A model generated the notes under the pieces. That model saw nothing but the letters and a program-made list of their open reading frames with translations, was not told the DNA's origin and ran no database searches. A program made the position numbers and the translations under genes. A stretch of 64,000 nt of DNA from CAYRYU01 sp964428355 (lineage in GTDB: Bacteria; Muiribacteriota; Ozemobacteria; Ozemobacterales; Ozemobacteraceae). Positions 1 to 8,304 of this stretch are shown in pieces; the stretch's first letter is position 1; each line of letters begins with the position of its first letter. The stretch spans positions 1-64,000 of the forward strand of contig CAYRYU010000009.1 in NCBI GenBank assembly GCA_964428355.1, given 5' to 3'.

Positions 1-98
1 GGGTCGTTTGCGAAGCGCCATCCGGGGGAAAAAAAGTGCACCACGAAATAATGAACCTTTCCTTCGCCTATCTCGTATGACGTTGTGGAGGATGCCAT

Positions 99-1007
99 AT
101 GAGATGTGAAGAATTCAAAACCGAGTTCGACAGGGTTGAGGGAACAGCGCTCCCGAAGGAAATGTCCGAGCACGCCCGGACCTGCCCAGGCTGCCGGTCA
201 ATTCTTTCCGCACAGCGAAAGATTGATTTGAGCTTCGAAGTCATCGAACGGTCGACGCCGTCGGTAGACCTGACCGCCCGGATCATGGCAAAAATTGCGA
301 AGGAACCCGCCCGTCGCCCCGCGGAACCCTCGCTTTTCGAAAAGCTGATCGCCCTCTTCAACGGCTCCGGTTTCATGAAGCCCGCGTTTGCGGTCGGGGT
401 GTGCGGCTTGCTTCTTTTCGTGATGCTTTCCCATTCCGTTCCGCAGGTTCCCCCCGCCAATAATCCGGCTTCCCAAGGGCTTTGGGAGATGGCCTGCCTT
501 TCCGGGAACCCCGCCAACCTCCCTGCGGGGGCACAAGCGCAGGGGAAATCGATCCTTCTTCCCATCGGGGAGCAGGTCCAGCTTGGTGAGAATTGCCGGG
601 TCGCCATCACACTCCCTGGCAGGGGACAGGCAACCCTCGAAAACGGGTCCTTCATTCCTCTTGCCAACGGGTTTTTCCTCCTCTCGGGGAAAGCCGGTGT
701 GAAGGTCACGAAGACCACTCCGGACAACCCCTTTACCATCGGCACACCTTTCGCGGACGTCGCCGTTATCGGGACCCAATTCACACTGGACGTCGCCGAG
801 GATGGACTAAATGTCAAGGTTACCGAAGGGCGGGTCCGGGTGGTGCACCCCACCGGAAACCGCGAGCTCACTCCCAGCCAGGAGACCACTGTTGGGAATT
901 CCGGTTTCAGGGTCGAGAATGCCACGGTCAACGCCGCGAGCGGGACTCCGGTAACGAACGCCGGTTCGATCGATTCATCAACCGAAGGAGAGAACCCAGG
1001 AAAATAG
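99..1007 (+). CDS. Zinc-finger anti-sigma factor with FecR domain (module 1)
   Basis: This is a 302-residue single-pass membrane protein likely to hold the adjacent ECF sigma factor inactive. Near the N-terminus the pattern H25-x3-C29-x2-C32, with C3 upstream, fits an anti-sigma zinc finger. A hydrophobic segment at about residues 91-113 follows, then a FecR-like periplasmic domain at about 145-260 with the characteristic stretch TPFADVAVIGTQF. The ATG start has a GGAGG ribosome site a few bases upstream. The gene precedes its sigma gene by 15 bases, the reverse of the usual order. Family assignment rests on motifs; the signal it senses is unknown. A paralogue lies at 5447-6580. Confidence 0.82.
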   Translation: MRCEEFKTEFDRVEGTALPKEMSEHARTCPGCRSILSAQRKIDLSFEVIERSTPSVDLTARIMAKIAKEPARRPAEPSLFEKLIALFNGSGFMKPAFAVGVCGLLLFVMLSHSVPQVPPANNPASQGLWEMACLSGNPANLPAGAQAQGKSILLPIGEQVQLGENCRVAITLPGRGQATLENGSFIPLANGFFLLSGKAGVKVTKTTPDNPFTIGTPFADVAVIGTQFTLDVAEDGLNVKVTEGRVRVVHPTGNRELTPSQETTVGNSGFRVENATVNAASGTPVTNAGSIDSSTEGENPGK

Positions 1008-1022
1008 CGTCCTGTCCGGAAA

Positions 1023-1604
1023 ATGCCAGAAACACCAGAAATCACAGACCAGCAACTGGTTGAAGCCGCCCGACGCGGCGAAGGGAAAGCTTTTGAAGCC
1101 CTGGTACAAAAGTACCAGGGCATGGTTTTCAAGTTCCTTTACCATTTCATGGGAAGCCAGTCCGATGCCGAGGACCTCACACAGGAAACCTTCGTCAACC
1201 TCTATCGGAAGCTCGACCTCTTCAACCCGTCGCTTTCATTCAAATCCTGGGTGATCACGATGGCCAGGAACCTCGCGATTTCCTTCCACCGGCGCCAGGT
1301 TCCTGCACCGATCGACCCGGAGATCCTTTCCGAGGTCGTTAAAGACACCGTTTCGGGCCCGGAAGGGGATGTCCTTTCGAAGGAGAACGTCAGGGAGGTA
1401 CAGGAAATACTCGCCAAGCTCCCGGATGAAATGCGCGAGGTCCTGATTATGCGTTACCTTCTGGATTTCCCCCTCCAAAAGGTTGCCGAAACCCTCAACA
1501 TCCCCGAAGGGACGGCAAAGTCGAGGGCTTTTCAAGCCCGGACGGAGCTGAGGAATGCCCTGATCAGGAAGCGGAAACTCGAAGGAAGCCTCGAAAACGG
1601 GTGA
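1023..1604 (+). CDS. ECF-family RNA polymerase sigma factor (module 1)
   Basis: This 193-residue protein has the two-domain ECF layout. Region 2 (about residues 20-90) contains the DAEDLTQETF motif and an SFKSWVITMARN stretch. Region 4 (about 130-185) contains LPDEMREVLIMRYL and a helix-turn-helix beginning LQKVAETLNIPEGTAKSR. It starts 15 bases after the anti-sigma gene, so the two are very likely co-transcribed. The gene ends only 10 bases from the convergent minor-pilin gene at 1615-3033. Family identity is clear; its regulon is not visible. Confidence 0.93.
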   Translation: MPETPEITDQQLVEAARRGEGKAFEALVQKYQGMVFKFLYHFMGSQSDAEDLTQETFVNLYRKLDLFNPSLSFKSWVITMARNLAISFHRRQVPAPIDPEILSEVVKDTVSGPEGDVLSKENVREVQEILAKLPDEMREVLIMRYLLDFPLQKVAETLNIPEGTAKSRAFQARTELRNALIRKRKLEGSLENG

Positions 1605-1614
1605 GGGGCCAGCT

Positions 1615-3033
1615 TCACTTCTTTTTCTTCGGGCTTACCTTTTCGTAGATCTTGGTCAAGGGTTTGCTCAGGTTCTGCACCAGAGAAAGTTGTTTGTAGA
1701 GGCCCCCCATTGCCTTTTTCAGATTGTCCGCGTTTTGGGCGATCTGCATTTCCCGTTCGAGATACTTCACGAACTGTGGTTGCTTGCCCTTATAGCGTCC
1801 GATCATCCGGGAAAGGCTTTTCCGGAATTCACCCATGCGCTGATCGGGTTTCGTTCCGGATTCGAATGAAAGCAGCAGCCCGATTTTCTTCAGATCGATC
1901 ATGTGCTGGATAAGCTGGATCTGGCGGTTTGGGGAAACCCCTCTCTGGGGGGGTGCCAGGATCTCACGATAGATCGATTCGGAGCTGGCGAATCCGATGG
2001 AGATCTTCAGTGTGTGGTTCAGGAGCAGGATGGGAGTTCCCGCAAGTCCCTTCCTTTTTTCGAACAGTTTCGGCCCCAAAACAGTTTCGTCGAGGGGGGA
2101 ATTTTCAAGTTTCCTGATGGCGGGTTCGATCCGGGAGAAGATGTAGAAAAGAGTGCAGGCTTTCTGTTCCTTGAGCTGGGCGATATGTTCCTTCAGGGCA
2201 ACGATCTTCGATGCCTTCACCTTCTGCTTGAGGAACTTTCCCAGATCGCCCTCCGCCCTGCTGATCGAGGCATTGAACTCCTTGACCGAGGTGTCGCACA
2301 TCAAAAGACCCGTCAGCATGGTTCCGAGGGCCATGATCGACTCCGAGTCACCACCTTTGTTGTAAAGGATGAACTTGTCGATCGACCAATCGTCGGATTT
2401 GTATTCAGGATCCAGCCATTTGTAAAGTCCCTGGACGATGAGGTCTTTTTCGATGGGTTCGAAATTGGGAGGAATCTTCAGCCGTTCATGATTGTAACCG
2501 TAGATGTTCTGCTCGATCGAGTACTGGTGAGCCATTCCCACCCGGTCTTTCCAGGAAATAGCCACCGTTATCCGGACAAGGTTCGGAAGGGAGTTGCCAG
2601 GATTGTCAGGATCAGGAACCAATCCCGAATCGACCTTGCAGGAAAACATCTTCAGCTGGTCGTAGAGGTCGGATTCCTTCGTGATCGGCAGGTCTTCGCC
2701 CGGAACGAGGGACGCGAACCCGGCGGTGTTCTCCAGGAGACGGAAGAAAGGGCTTTTCCCGTCGACGACTGATTGGGGGGACCCACCCGATGCGTAGGAA
2801 ATCAACTCGTTGAAGTAATACGGGTTCACGGCCACCTGATCGTTGATATCCTCGATCACCTTCTGGGCCAGGAACATCGCGGTGAAATGCTCGGAGGAGA
2901 AGGACTCCTGTTTCATTCCCCCGCCGCGGATCAACATGATCACGTATAGACCGACCCCCAGGAGGATTCCCGTTGCGATGATCACTTCAAGGAGGCTGGT
3001 TCCCCGATCGGTTTTTCTTCGGAATCTGGTCAT
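1615..3033 (-). CDS. Minor pseudopilin, PilV/PilI-like, long
   Basis: This 472-residue protein begins with a class III prepilin signal: a short basic leader ending in Gly, then TSLLEVIIATGILLGVGLYV, with Glu at mature position 5. A prepilin peptidase would cleave after that Gly. I chose the ATG at 3033 because it gives an 11-residue leader. A GTG at 3078 that overlaps the upstream stop is also possible and would add 15 residues. The body is much longer than a normal minor pilin and its last residues are lysine-rich. It is the last gene of the three-gene minus-strand pilin operon starting at 5314. Confidence 0.8.
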   Translation of the reverse strand: MTRFRRKTDRGTSLLEVIIATGILLGVGLYVIMLIRGGGMKQESFSSEHFTAMFLAQKVIEDINDQVAVNPYYFNELISYASGGSPQSVVDGKSPFFRLLENTAGFASLVPGEDLPITKESDLYDQLKMFSCKVDSGLVPDPDNPGNSLPNLVRITVAISWKDRVGMAHQYSIEQNIYGYNHERLKIPPNFEPIEKDLIVQGLYKWLDPEYKSDDWSIDKFILYNKGGDSESIMALGTMLTGLLMCDTSVKEFNASISRAEGDLGKFLKQKVKASKIVALKEHIAQLKEQKACTLFYIFSRIEPAIRKLENSPLDETVLGPKLFEKRKGLAGTPILLLNHTLKISIGFASSESIYREILAPPQRGVSPNRQIQLIQHMIDLKKIGLLLSFESGTKPDQRMGEFRKSLSRMIGRYKGKQPQFVKYLEREMQIAQNADNLKKAMGGLYKQLSLVQNLSKPLTKIYEKVSPKKKK

Positions 3034-3074
3034 CTTTATCGTTTCGCTATAAAAGGCCCGGCTAGGAGCCATCG

Positions 3075-4790
3075 TCACTCGCTACTGGAGCCGCCGGAGT
3101 CGCCACCACCCGAGTCACCGCCACTGGAGCTGCCGCCAGAGTCCCCACCGCTGGAGCTGCCGCCAGAGTCGCCNNNNNNNNNNNNNNNNNNNNNNNNNNN
3201 NNNNNNNNNNNNNNNNNNNNNNNNNNNNNNNNNNNNNNNNNNNNNNNNNNNNNNNNNNNNNNNNNNNNNNNNNCCGGCCGCTCCGGTCTCCCCGCCGGTC
3301 GAGCCGGCCGCTCCGGTCTCCCCGCCGGTCGAGCCGGCCGCTCCGGTCTCCCCGCCGGCCGAGCCGGCCGCCCCGGTCTCCCCGCCGGTCGAGCCGGCCG
3401 CTCCGGTCTCGCCGCCCGTCGAGCCGGTGGTTCCCGTTTCGCCACCAGTCGAGCCGGTGGTTCCGGTCTCCCCGCCGGTCGAGCCCGAACTGCCACTCGA
3501 GCCCCCGGTAGAACCGGAGTCGCCGCTACTGCCGATGGTGCCGGTTTCGGGATATCCGCCGGAGTCGCCGCTGCTGCCGGAACTACCGGTATTGCCGCTG
3601 TCCCCGGTGCTGCCGCTTCCGCCGGTACTGCCACCGCTCTCTCCCGTGCTTCCACTGCCACCAGTGCTGCCGCCGCTGTCCCCGGTGCTGCCACTTCCAC
3701 CAGTGCTGCCGCTCCCTCCGGAACTGCCACCGGAGCTGCCCGATCCGCCGGAAGTGGAGGAATCGGCATTCGTGGATGTTGTCGTAGGTTGTGCGACATT
3801 GAATGTATCGGGGGAGGCCTGTGCGACCTCGTTGGCGGTCTCCTTGGCTTCCTTGGCTTCGGGAGCCTTTTCCGCCTCCTTCTCGATGTTCTTCTCGAGG
3901 TTTTCGAGCTCCCGCGGGGTCATGTCTCCGGAGTTGGCTTCATTCGCAGATGCCTGCGAGGTTGCCCCTGAAGAGGACCCCGAAGAACCTGTTGATCCGG
4001 CAGGTTTTACAACCTTGTTAAGGTCTTCGACCGTCTCGGGATCGACCGGGGGGACCACATTCTCATGGGGGGGTAGATCTTTGATCGGAGACTCCGCTAC
4101 AGGGGGAGCAGCGGGAGTCTCATCTTCAGACGACTGGGGAAATGGATCGGATCTGACTTCTACCGGAGGCGGGGCATCGTTGACCTTGGAAACGATCGCC
4201 GCCGCATCGGGAGATCTCTTGACCTCTTCAACAACCTTCTCGACCGCCCCCGCATTCTGGTTCCGTTGGGCGATCATGTCATTGATCTGGGCGGTATGTT
4301 CATCGGTGGCGGGTGCGCCAGGAGGCGGGAAATTGGCCTCTTCCAGCTCGACGGAGCTGATCGGGGAACCCTGCATTACCCCCGGAAGCAGGCCTGGCTG
4401 ACAACGGACCCGGTAGAAGAAGCACCTTTTGACGTTCTTGTACGTCGATCTGATCCAGATATCGACGTGGTAGGGACGGCCAGGGGTATCCTGGACGAAA
4501 TAGTCGTAGAACCCTCCCGATTCCGCGATCTCGGTTTTGGCGTCGGGAGCACCCCGGAACCACCGTTTCTCGTATGGGAGGTTCATCAGCCGGGCAAAGA
4601 GATAGTTGTAGCCGGACTCTCCGATGTATTGCGCCCGGAGCGCGCCATCGGCATACTTCGTCTGCTCCTGCACGCCCCCCATGAGGCGGGAAATCACGAT
4701 ACTGGCCAGAACCAGAACGATGATGATCGCCAGCACGAAAACGAGAGCCATACCTTCTTTTCGGGCTTGCCGCAGACGTTCCATAATCAA
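3075..4790 (-). CDS. PilX-like minor pilin with Gly/Ser/Thr repeat tail
   Basis: The N-terminus has a prepilin-like leader ending in Gly, followed by MALVFVLAIIIVLVLASIV. There is no Glu at mature position 5, as is usual for PilX/GspK-type proteins. The following 100 residues (GESGYNYLFARLMN onward) match the globular start of this family. The second half is low-complexity Pro/Ala/Glu and then Gly-Ser-Thr repeats, including ten-residue units rich in GETGAAGSTG. The repeat tract contains a run of 100 N, so the true length is unknown and the frame across the gap cannot be verified. The start codon overlaps the upstream prepilin stop by four bases (ATGA). Confidence 0.75.
   Translation of the reverse strand: MIMERLRQARKEGMALVFVLAIIIVLVLASIVISRLMGGVQEQTKYADGALRAQYIGESGYNYLFARLMNLPYEKRWFRGAPDAKTEIAESGGFYDYFVQDTPGRPYHVDIWIRSTYKNVKRCFFYRVRCQPGLLPGVMQGSPISSVELEEANFPPPGAPATDEHTAQINDMIAQRNQNAGAVEKVVEEVKRSPDAAAIVSKVNDAPPPVEVRSDPFPQSSEDETPAAPPVAESPIKDLPPHENVVPPVDPETVEDLNKVVKPAGSTGSSGSSSGATSQASANEANSGDMTPRELENLEKNIEKEAEKAPEAKEAKETANEVAQASPDTFNVAQPTTTSTNADSSTSGGSGSSGGSSGGSGSTGGSGSTGDSGGSTGGSGSTGESGGSTGGSGSTGDSGNTGSSGSSGDSGGYPETGTIGSSGDSGSTGGSSGSSGSTGGETGTTGSTGGETGTTGSTGGETGAAGSTGGETGAAGSAGGETGAAGSTGGETGAAGSTGGETGAAXXXXXXXXXXXXXXXXXXXXXXXXXXXXXXXXXXGDSGGSSSGGDSGGSSSGGDSGGGDSGGSSSE
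3174..3273. other. Assembly gap of exactly 100 N
   Basis: Exactly 100 N characters interrupt the repeat tract of the PilX-like gene. A round 100 is the usual scaffold placeholder, so the real missing length is not known. It sits between two differently composed repeat blocks, which suggests the assembler failed on the tandem repeat. Confidence 0.99.
3274..3480. repeat. 30-bp tandem repeats coding for a decapeptide
   Basis: About seven near-identical 30-base units run from the N gap to 3480. Each encodes ten residues of a Gly-Glu-Thr-Gly type repeat. The units closest to the gap are nearly identical and those away from it diverge (GTT instead of GAA residues). Shorter Gly-Ser-Thr-Gly repeats continue to about 3760, and Gly-Asp-Ser-Gly repeats lie on the other side of the gap. 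Confidence 0.95.
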
Positions 4791-5314
4791 TCCTCCACGG
4801 TCACGTTCTTCAACCGGACAAAGTTCACCAGGGAGAACCTGCCTTTTCCACCCTTAAGAGAACAGGAAATCAATACCCCTCCGAAGTGGTGGGTGGTAAA
4901 GTTGAGGGAAGTAACATACCTGGCCAGAATCCGGGGTTCCTTGGACTTTTCGCCCCCGGGGTCTTTCAACCCTTCCATCAGCTTGAATAGATCCTCGCCT
5001 TCGGTTTTCGACAGTTCCAGGTCTTTTTCAAGGTAGATCACATGGATACTGTTCACGAAGTCTCTGTAAACGAAGTAGGGCAAGGTCGCTCCAGGTTGGG
5101 GAAGGATGACTTCGATGCCTTCCTGGACCTCCCGGTAGAGGGTAAGAAATGCCCTCCGGGCTTCCATCTGGAGAATCAACCGTTTCGACAGGGTTTCGCT
5201 GGCCCGGCCAGTGAACAAAACGAGTGCGCGATAGGAAATTGCGATCACGAAGGAAAAGATCACCGAGGCGATCAGCAGTTCCACGATCGTGACACCCGAC
5301 CGGGGTTTTTGCAT
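4787..5314 (-). CDS. Minor pseudopilin, PilW-like
   Basis: This 175-residue prepilin starts with leader MQKPRSG and then VTIVELLIASVIFSFVIAIS, giving the canonical Gly cleavage site and Glu at position 5. The rest is a soluble globular domain of the size expected for a minor pilin. It is the first gene of a three-gene minus-strand operon. An AGAGGGA ribosome site lies upstream, and its stop overlaps the next start as ATGA. Assignment to PilW rather than PilJ or GspJ rests on position and N-terminus only. Confidence 0.85.
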   Translation of the reverse strand: MQKPRSGVTIVELLIASVIFSFVIAISYRALVLFTGRASETLSKRLILQMEARRAFLTLYREVQEGIEVILPQPGATLPYFVYRDFVNSIHVIYLEKDLELSKTEGEDLFKLMEGLKDPGGEKSKEPRILARYVTSLNFTTHHFGGVLISCSLKGGKGRFSLVNFVRLKNVTVED

Positions 5315-5352
5315 AGGACAATCTTCCCTCTACTGGATTCCCCCCCATTATC

Positions 5353-5361
5353 AGTATACCA
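5353..5361 (-). promoter_or_regulatory. Extended -10 promoter for the second pilin operon
   Basis: On the minus strand TGG precedes TATACT, which makes an extended -10 element about 40 bases before the prepilin start at 5314. The -35 region is poor, as is common for extended -10 promoters. Confidence 0.6.
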
Positions 5362-5404
5362 GATTCCATTCTTGAAAAGAGGGTTCTTTTTCCCGGAAAG
5401 CCGA

Positions 5405-5433
5405 AACGGGGATGCCCGATGGGCATCCCCGTT
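5405..5433 (-). terminator. Hairpin after the anti-sigma gene
   Basis: A perfect 13-bp stem with a three-base loop lies just downstream of the minus-strand anti-sigma gene and before the next operon's promoter. The T-tract after it on the minus strand is short (TTT), so this may be a weak terminator or a processing site. Confidence 0.55.
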
Positions 5434-5446
5434 CTCTTCGATCAAT

Positions 5447-6580
5447 TCAGGGTTTGGAGGGTTGGTGGTTGTTCAGGATCTCCAGCGGGTTTTCCCCCTG
5501 GCCGGGCCTGGAGGTTTCGGAGGTAATCACCTCGGGAACCGAAGCAGGAAGTGCAATCGTGATGGATGCGGGCACCGACGGCGCAACCGGCGCCGGGGCC
5601 GTTGCCGTGGCTGAAGCCGGAAGGACCTCGACCGGAACGATGGGGGCAGTGAGAAGTATTTTCCTGGCGGCTTCCTGGACCGATGGGGGCAGGAAGGTTC
5701 CCCAGATGTCGAGGGAGGAGGAGGCCAGCGCCTCGATGTTGACGCCCGGTGAGGCAATGCTTGCCCGGTTAAACGGAGTCACTTCCAGCCATTCCCCGTT
5801 ACCCGGCGTTACGCGGACCTTCCCTTCGAAGAGATCCACAACCATTTTCGAGGAAGTTGTCTGAACCCCAAAGCATGTTCCGACGACCTGGACCATCCCG
5901 GCTGCGGATTCCACACCGAAGGGGTGCGAGGAGGAGCGGGAATTGACCTGGCACCACGCGGTTCCCCTGCTGAGAATAAGCTTCTGGGAAGAAACGGAGG
6001 CTTCGCTTTCGCCGAAAACCACGATCCGGAAGTTCCCCGGCCCGGTCACTTCGACCTTTCCGTTGCCCGACGTAGTGAACCCTGACTGGGAGAAGGCTTC
6101 CCCGCTTTTCCGGACCGACGTTGAGGACCAGTTTCCTTCAGCTTTTGCGAGCATCAGGGGTTTCGGGGGGTCGGGGAGCTTGGGTATCTCGGGAGCACCG
6201 GAGGCGGGTGTTGCCGTTTCAGGAACCAGATTCGGCCGCGGAGGATCGATCGGTACGGGGGAGCCCTGTAGCCCGATGAATGCCACGACCGCCAGGATGC
6301 CGAGCAGTCCGATGATGGCGATAGCGGGTCGGAGCCAGTTGGAAGGGGGGGCGGAATCCACGGGCAGACGACGGATCGCTTCCATTATCGTGGGCTGGAG
6401 ATCGGGCCCCCTGAGCTCTCCGAACCCGGTGAGGGAGGTTTCCCCGGCCCGGGCATCCTCGTAGGCTTCCCGGCACTCGGAGCATTCGCGGAGATGATTT
6501 TCCAGAGCGGTCTTTTCCGCCGCGGAAAGCTCACCCGCAAGCAGATCGGCAATTCGATTTTCGTTTTCTTTCAGGCTCAT
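5447..6580 (-). CDS. Zinc-finger anti-sigma factor with FecR domain (module 2)
   Basis: This 377-residue paralogue of the protein at 99-1007 has H29-x3-C33-x2-C36 at the N-terminus, which fits an anti-sigma zinc finger. A transmembrane segment lies at about residues 85-106. A FecR-like domain follows at about 140-260 and ends in a Pro/Ala/Val-rich region. It lies 103 bases downstream of the ECF sigma gene on the same strand and is the last gene of the long pilin/sigma operon. Its likely role is membrane-anchored control of that sigma factor. Confidence 0.82.
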   Translation of the reverse strand: MSLKENENRIADLLAGELSAAEKTALENHLRECSECREAYEDARAGETSLTGFGELRGPDLQPTIMEAIRRLPVDSAPPSNWLRPAIAIIGLLGILAVVAFIGLQGSPVPIDPPRPNLVPETATPASGAPEIPKLPDPPKPLMLAKAEGNWSSTSVRKSGEAFSQSGFTTSGNGKVEVTGPGNFRIVVFGESEASVSSQKLILSRGTAWCQVNSRSSSHPFGVESAAGMVQVVGTCFGVQTTSSKMVVDLFEGKVRVTPGNGEWLEVTPFNRASIASPGVNIEALASSSLDIWGTFLPPSVQEAARKILLTAPIVPVEVLPASATATAPAPVAPSVPASITIALPASVPEVITSETSRPGQGENPLEILNNHQPSKP

Positions 6581-6683
6581 ATCGTTTCAATCCTAACTTC
6601 CCGCGAAGGTCCGAAAAGTTACACTTCCTGAAAAAAACATGTGTACATCCAAACATCATCTTCCCCCGAAACCGGAAAATGTT

Positions 6684-7265
6684 TCACCCGGGTTTTCCCT
6701 CCTGGAATTCGTGCGGATCGGTTTTCCTAAGAAGCTCACCCAGTGCCTTCTTTCCCCGAAAAAGCCGGATTTTCACGAGATGGAGAGGCATTTCGAGGAT
6801 TTCGGAAATCTGTTCGTAACTTCTTTCGAAGAAGTAGAACATCCAGATGACGAGTTTCTGCTCCTCAGGGAGCTTGGACAACGCTTCCATCACCATCTGG
6901 CGACGTTCCTGCCGGACGTGGTCGTCCAGGGGATCGATATAGAGGGGGATTTCCTTTCCATCGAGGGAAATTGAGGGCTTCCTTCGCAACGACTTGTAGC
7001 AATGATTCGTCGCGATCCTAAGGATCCAGTTCGTGAAGGATTTCGTCTGGTCGAATCTGGGAAGGCTCTGGAATGTTTGAACGAAGATCTCCTGTGTCAG
7101 CTCCTCCGCCAGGGTGGCATTCCTGGTGTGAAAGATGGCCATTCCAAAAATCTTGACCTGGTATCGACGGATGATCTCCCCGAAATCATCCCTTTGTCCT
7201 GCCAGGACACGCTTGACGATCTCGATTATCTCGCGGTTCTCGGATTCCTGACGTTCGGTTTTCAT
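6684..7265 (-). CDS. ECF-family RNA polymerase sigma factor (module 2)
   Basis: This 193-residue sigma factor has region 2 motifs (TLAELTQEIF-like segment, then SFTNWILRIATNH) and a region 4 helix-turn-helix (EQISEILEMPLHLVKIRLFRG). The ATG at 7265 was preferred over a longer in-frame start because it overlaps the stop of the upstream pilin gene as ATGA. The sigma gene is therefore predicted to be translationally coupled to pilin synthesis. It is followed by its probable anti-sigma gene. Confidence 0.9.
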   Translation of the reverse strand: MKTERQESENREIIEIVKRVLAGQRDDFGEIIRRYQVKIFGMAIFHTRNATLAEELTQEIFVQTFQSLPRFDQTKSFTNWILRIATNHCYKSLRRKPSISLDGKEIPLYIDPLDDHVRQERRQMVMEALSKLPEEQKLVIWMFYFFERSYEQISEILEMPLHLVKIRLFRGKKALGELLRKTDPHEFQEGKPG

Positions 7266-7852
7266 TTGCCATGCCATCCTATCATAACACTGTTGCTGGC
7301 ATGGTTTCGGCAATAGATGAAACGGGTCATCTCGAAAACCTCGGTTCCCTTGGGGGGCGTCCCCGTTTTCAGGAACACCTGGAAACCGATCCCGCCGTCA
7401 GGAAGATTCAGACGGGTGAAGGAGCAATCCAGAAGCATCAGATCGCGGCAGAAAGCGTGGCTCTCGATGGCCGCTCCCTTCTCACGGATCCTCATCATGC
7501 CGAGATTTCCGATCCCTTTCTGGTATTTGATGATTGCAGTCGAAAGACCGCTGGTTGCCTCCTCGACAATGGTCACCGTTGCCGAGGCCTGGGATTCCTG
7601 CGCTTTCATCAGCCCCACGTCGCAGGTGCGCTCCAGGTCATCCTCGATCTGGGACATCAGGAGAGCCGTGGTCTGGACATTGGTAAGGTGGGCGGCACCC
7701 TTGGTGGAATGCCTGATTCCACTCGACAGGAGCCGATAGGCCGCCATCAGGATGATCGAGCCGATGAGAGTGGAAAGGAGAAGTTCCATCAGGGTCACTC
7801 CCTCGCGCCTGGAGAGGGAAGCGAAACCGGAGATCTTGAAGTTCTCGTTCAT
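7262..7852 (-). CDS. Minor pseudopilin, PilW-like
   Basis: This 196-residue prepilin has an 18-residue leader ending in Gly before VTLMELLLSTLIGSIILMAAY, with Glu at mature position 5. The ATG at 7852 was chosen because it overlaps the preceding stop as ATGA and places the leader correctly. A longer frame reaching 7918 would run inside the upstream gene. The mature part resembles PilW/GspJ-type minor pilins in size and hydrophobic helix. It is coupled at its 3' end to the ECF sigma gene. Confidence 0.85.
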   Translation of the reverse strand: MNENFKISGFASLSRREGVTLMELLLSTLIGSIILMAAYRLLSSGIRHSTKGAAHLTNVQTTALLMSQIEDDLERTCDVGLMKAQESQASATVTIVEEATSGLSTAIIKYQKGIGNLGMMRIREKGAAIESHAFCRDLMLLDCSFTRLNLPDGGIGFQVFLKTGTPPKGTEVFEMTRFIYCRNHASNSVMIGWHGK

Positions 7853-8304
7853 TTCGGCCCGGGTTTCGGTCTTGATTTGATGCTGGACATCCGGATCTTC
7901 TTGTCCTGGCCTTTCCATCTGATTTCGGCGACCAGGACCTTGTAATCGAAGGGAAGGCCGTCGGGAACAGGCGGAACCATGACGGTCAGATACCTCTCGA
8001 ATTTGGGTTCGATCTTGAGCACGGCCACAGGCCCTTCCGGCCCGTTGATCTCGATCTCGTCGGCTTTTCTGTTCCCTTCTTCCAGGAATGGTTTTTCGTC
8101 GAACTTGAGGGATTGGGCGTAATCGAGGAGCTCGGTGGCATAATTGTAAGCCAGGACCTCGTCACGTGTCCGGATGGTTCCCGAGGTTCCCCGGGAAAAT
8201 ACGTAGATCATCGGGGCCAGGGTGACCCCGATGATCAGGACCGCGATCATGATTTCGGTGAAGGAGAATCCATGCCTTCCGGAGGGGTTGAAGGATCGTC
8301 TCAT
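7849..8304 (-). CDS. Minor pseudopilin, PilV/GspI-like
   Basis: This 151-residue prepilin starts with a basic leader, then Gly and FSFTEIMIAVLIIGVTLAPMIYVF, with Glu at mature position 5. The segment after the helix (TRDEVLAYNYATELLDYAQSL) is typical of PilV/GspI-type minor pilins. The start overlaps the previous gene's stop as ATGA, as does its own stop with the next start. It probably forms a pilus-tip complex with the flanking PilX- and PilW-like products. Confidence 0.85.
   Translation of the reverse strand: MRRSFNPSGRHGFSFTEIMIAVLIIGVTLAPMIYVFSRGTSGTIRTRDEVLAYNYATELLDYAQSLKFDEKPFLEEGNRKADEIEINGPEGPVAVLKIEPKFERYLTVMVPPVPDGLPFDYKVLVAEIRWKGQDKKIRMSSIKSRPKPGPK

Noticed and set aside
53..78. 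Possible ECF promoter (GAAC ... CGTAT) before the first anti-sigma gene
   Set aside because: The 17-base spacing is plausible, but the motif does not recur before the second module, so it cannot be supported.
3274..3480. CRISPR-like array
   Set aside because: The repeats are directly adjacent, without spacers, and stay in frame within a coding gene.
3062..3799. Ala/Pro/Arg-rich frame on the minus strand and Pro/Leu/Glu-rich frame on the plus strand
   Set aside because: Both are alternative readings of the PilX-like gene's repeat tract.
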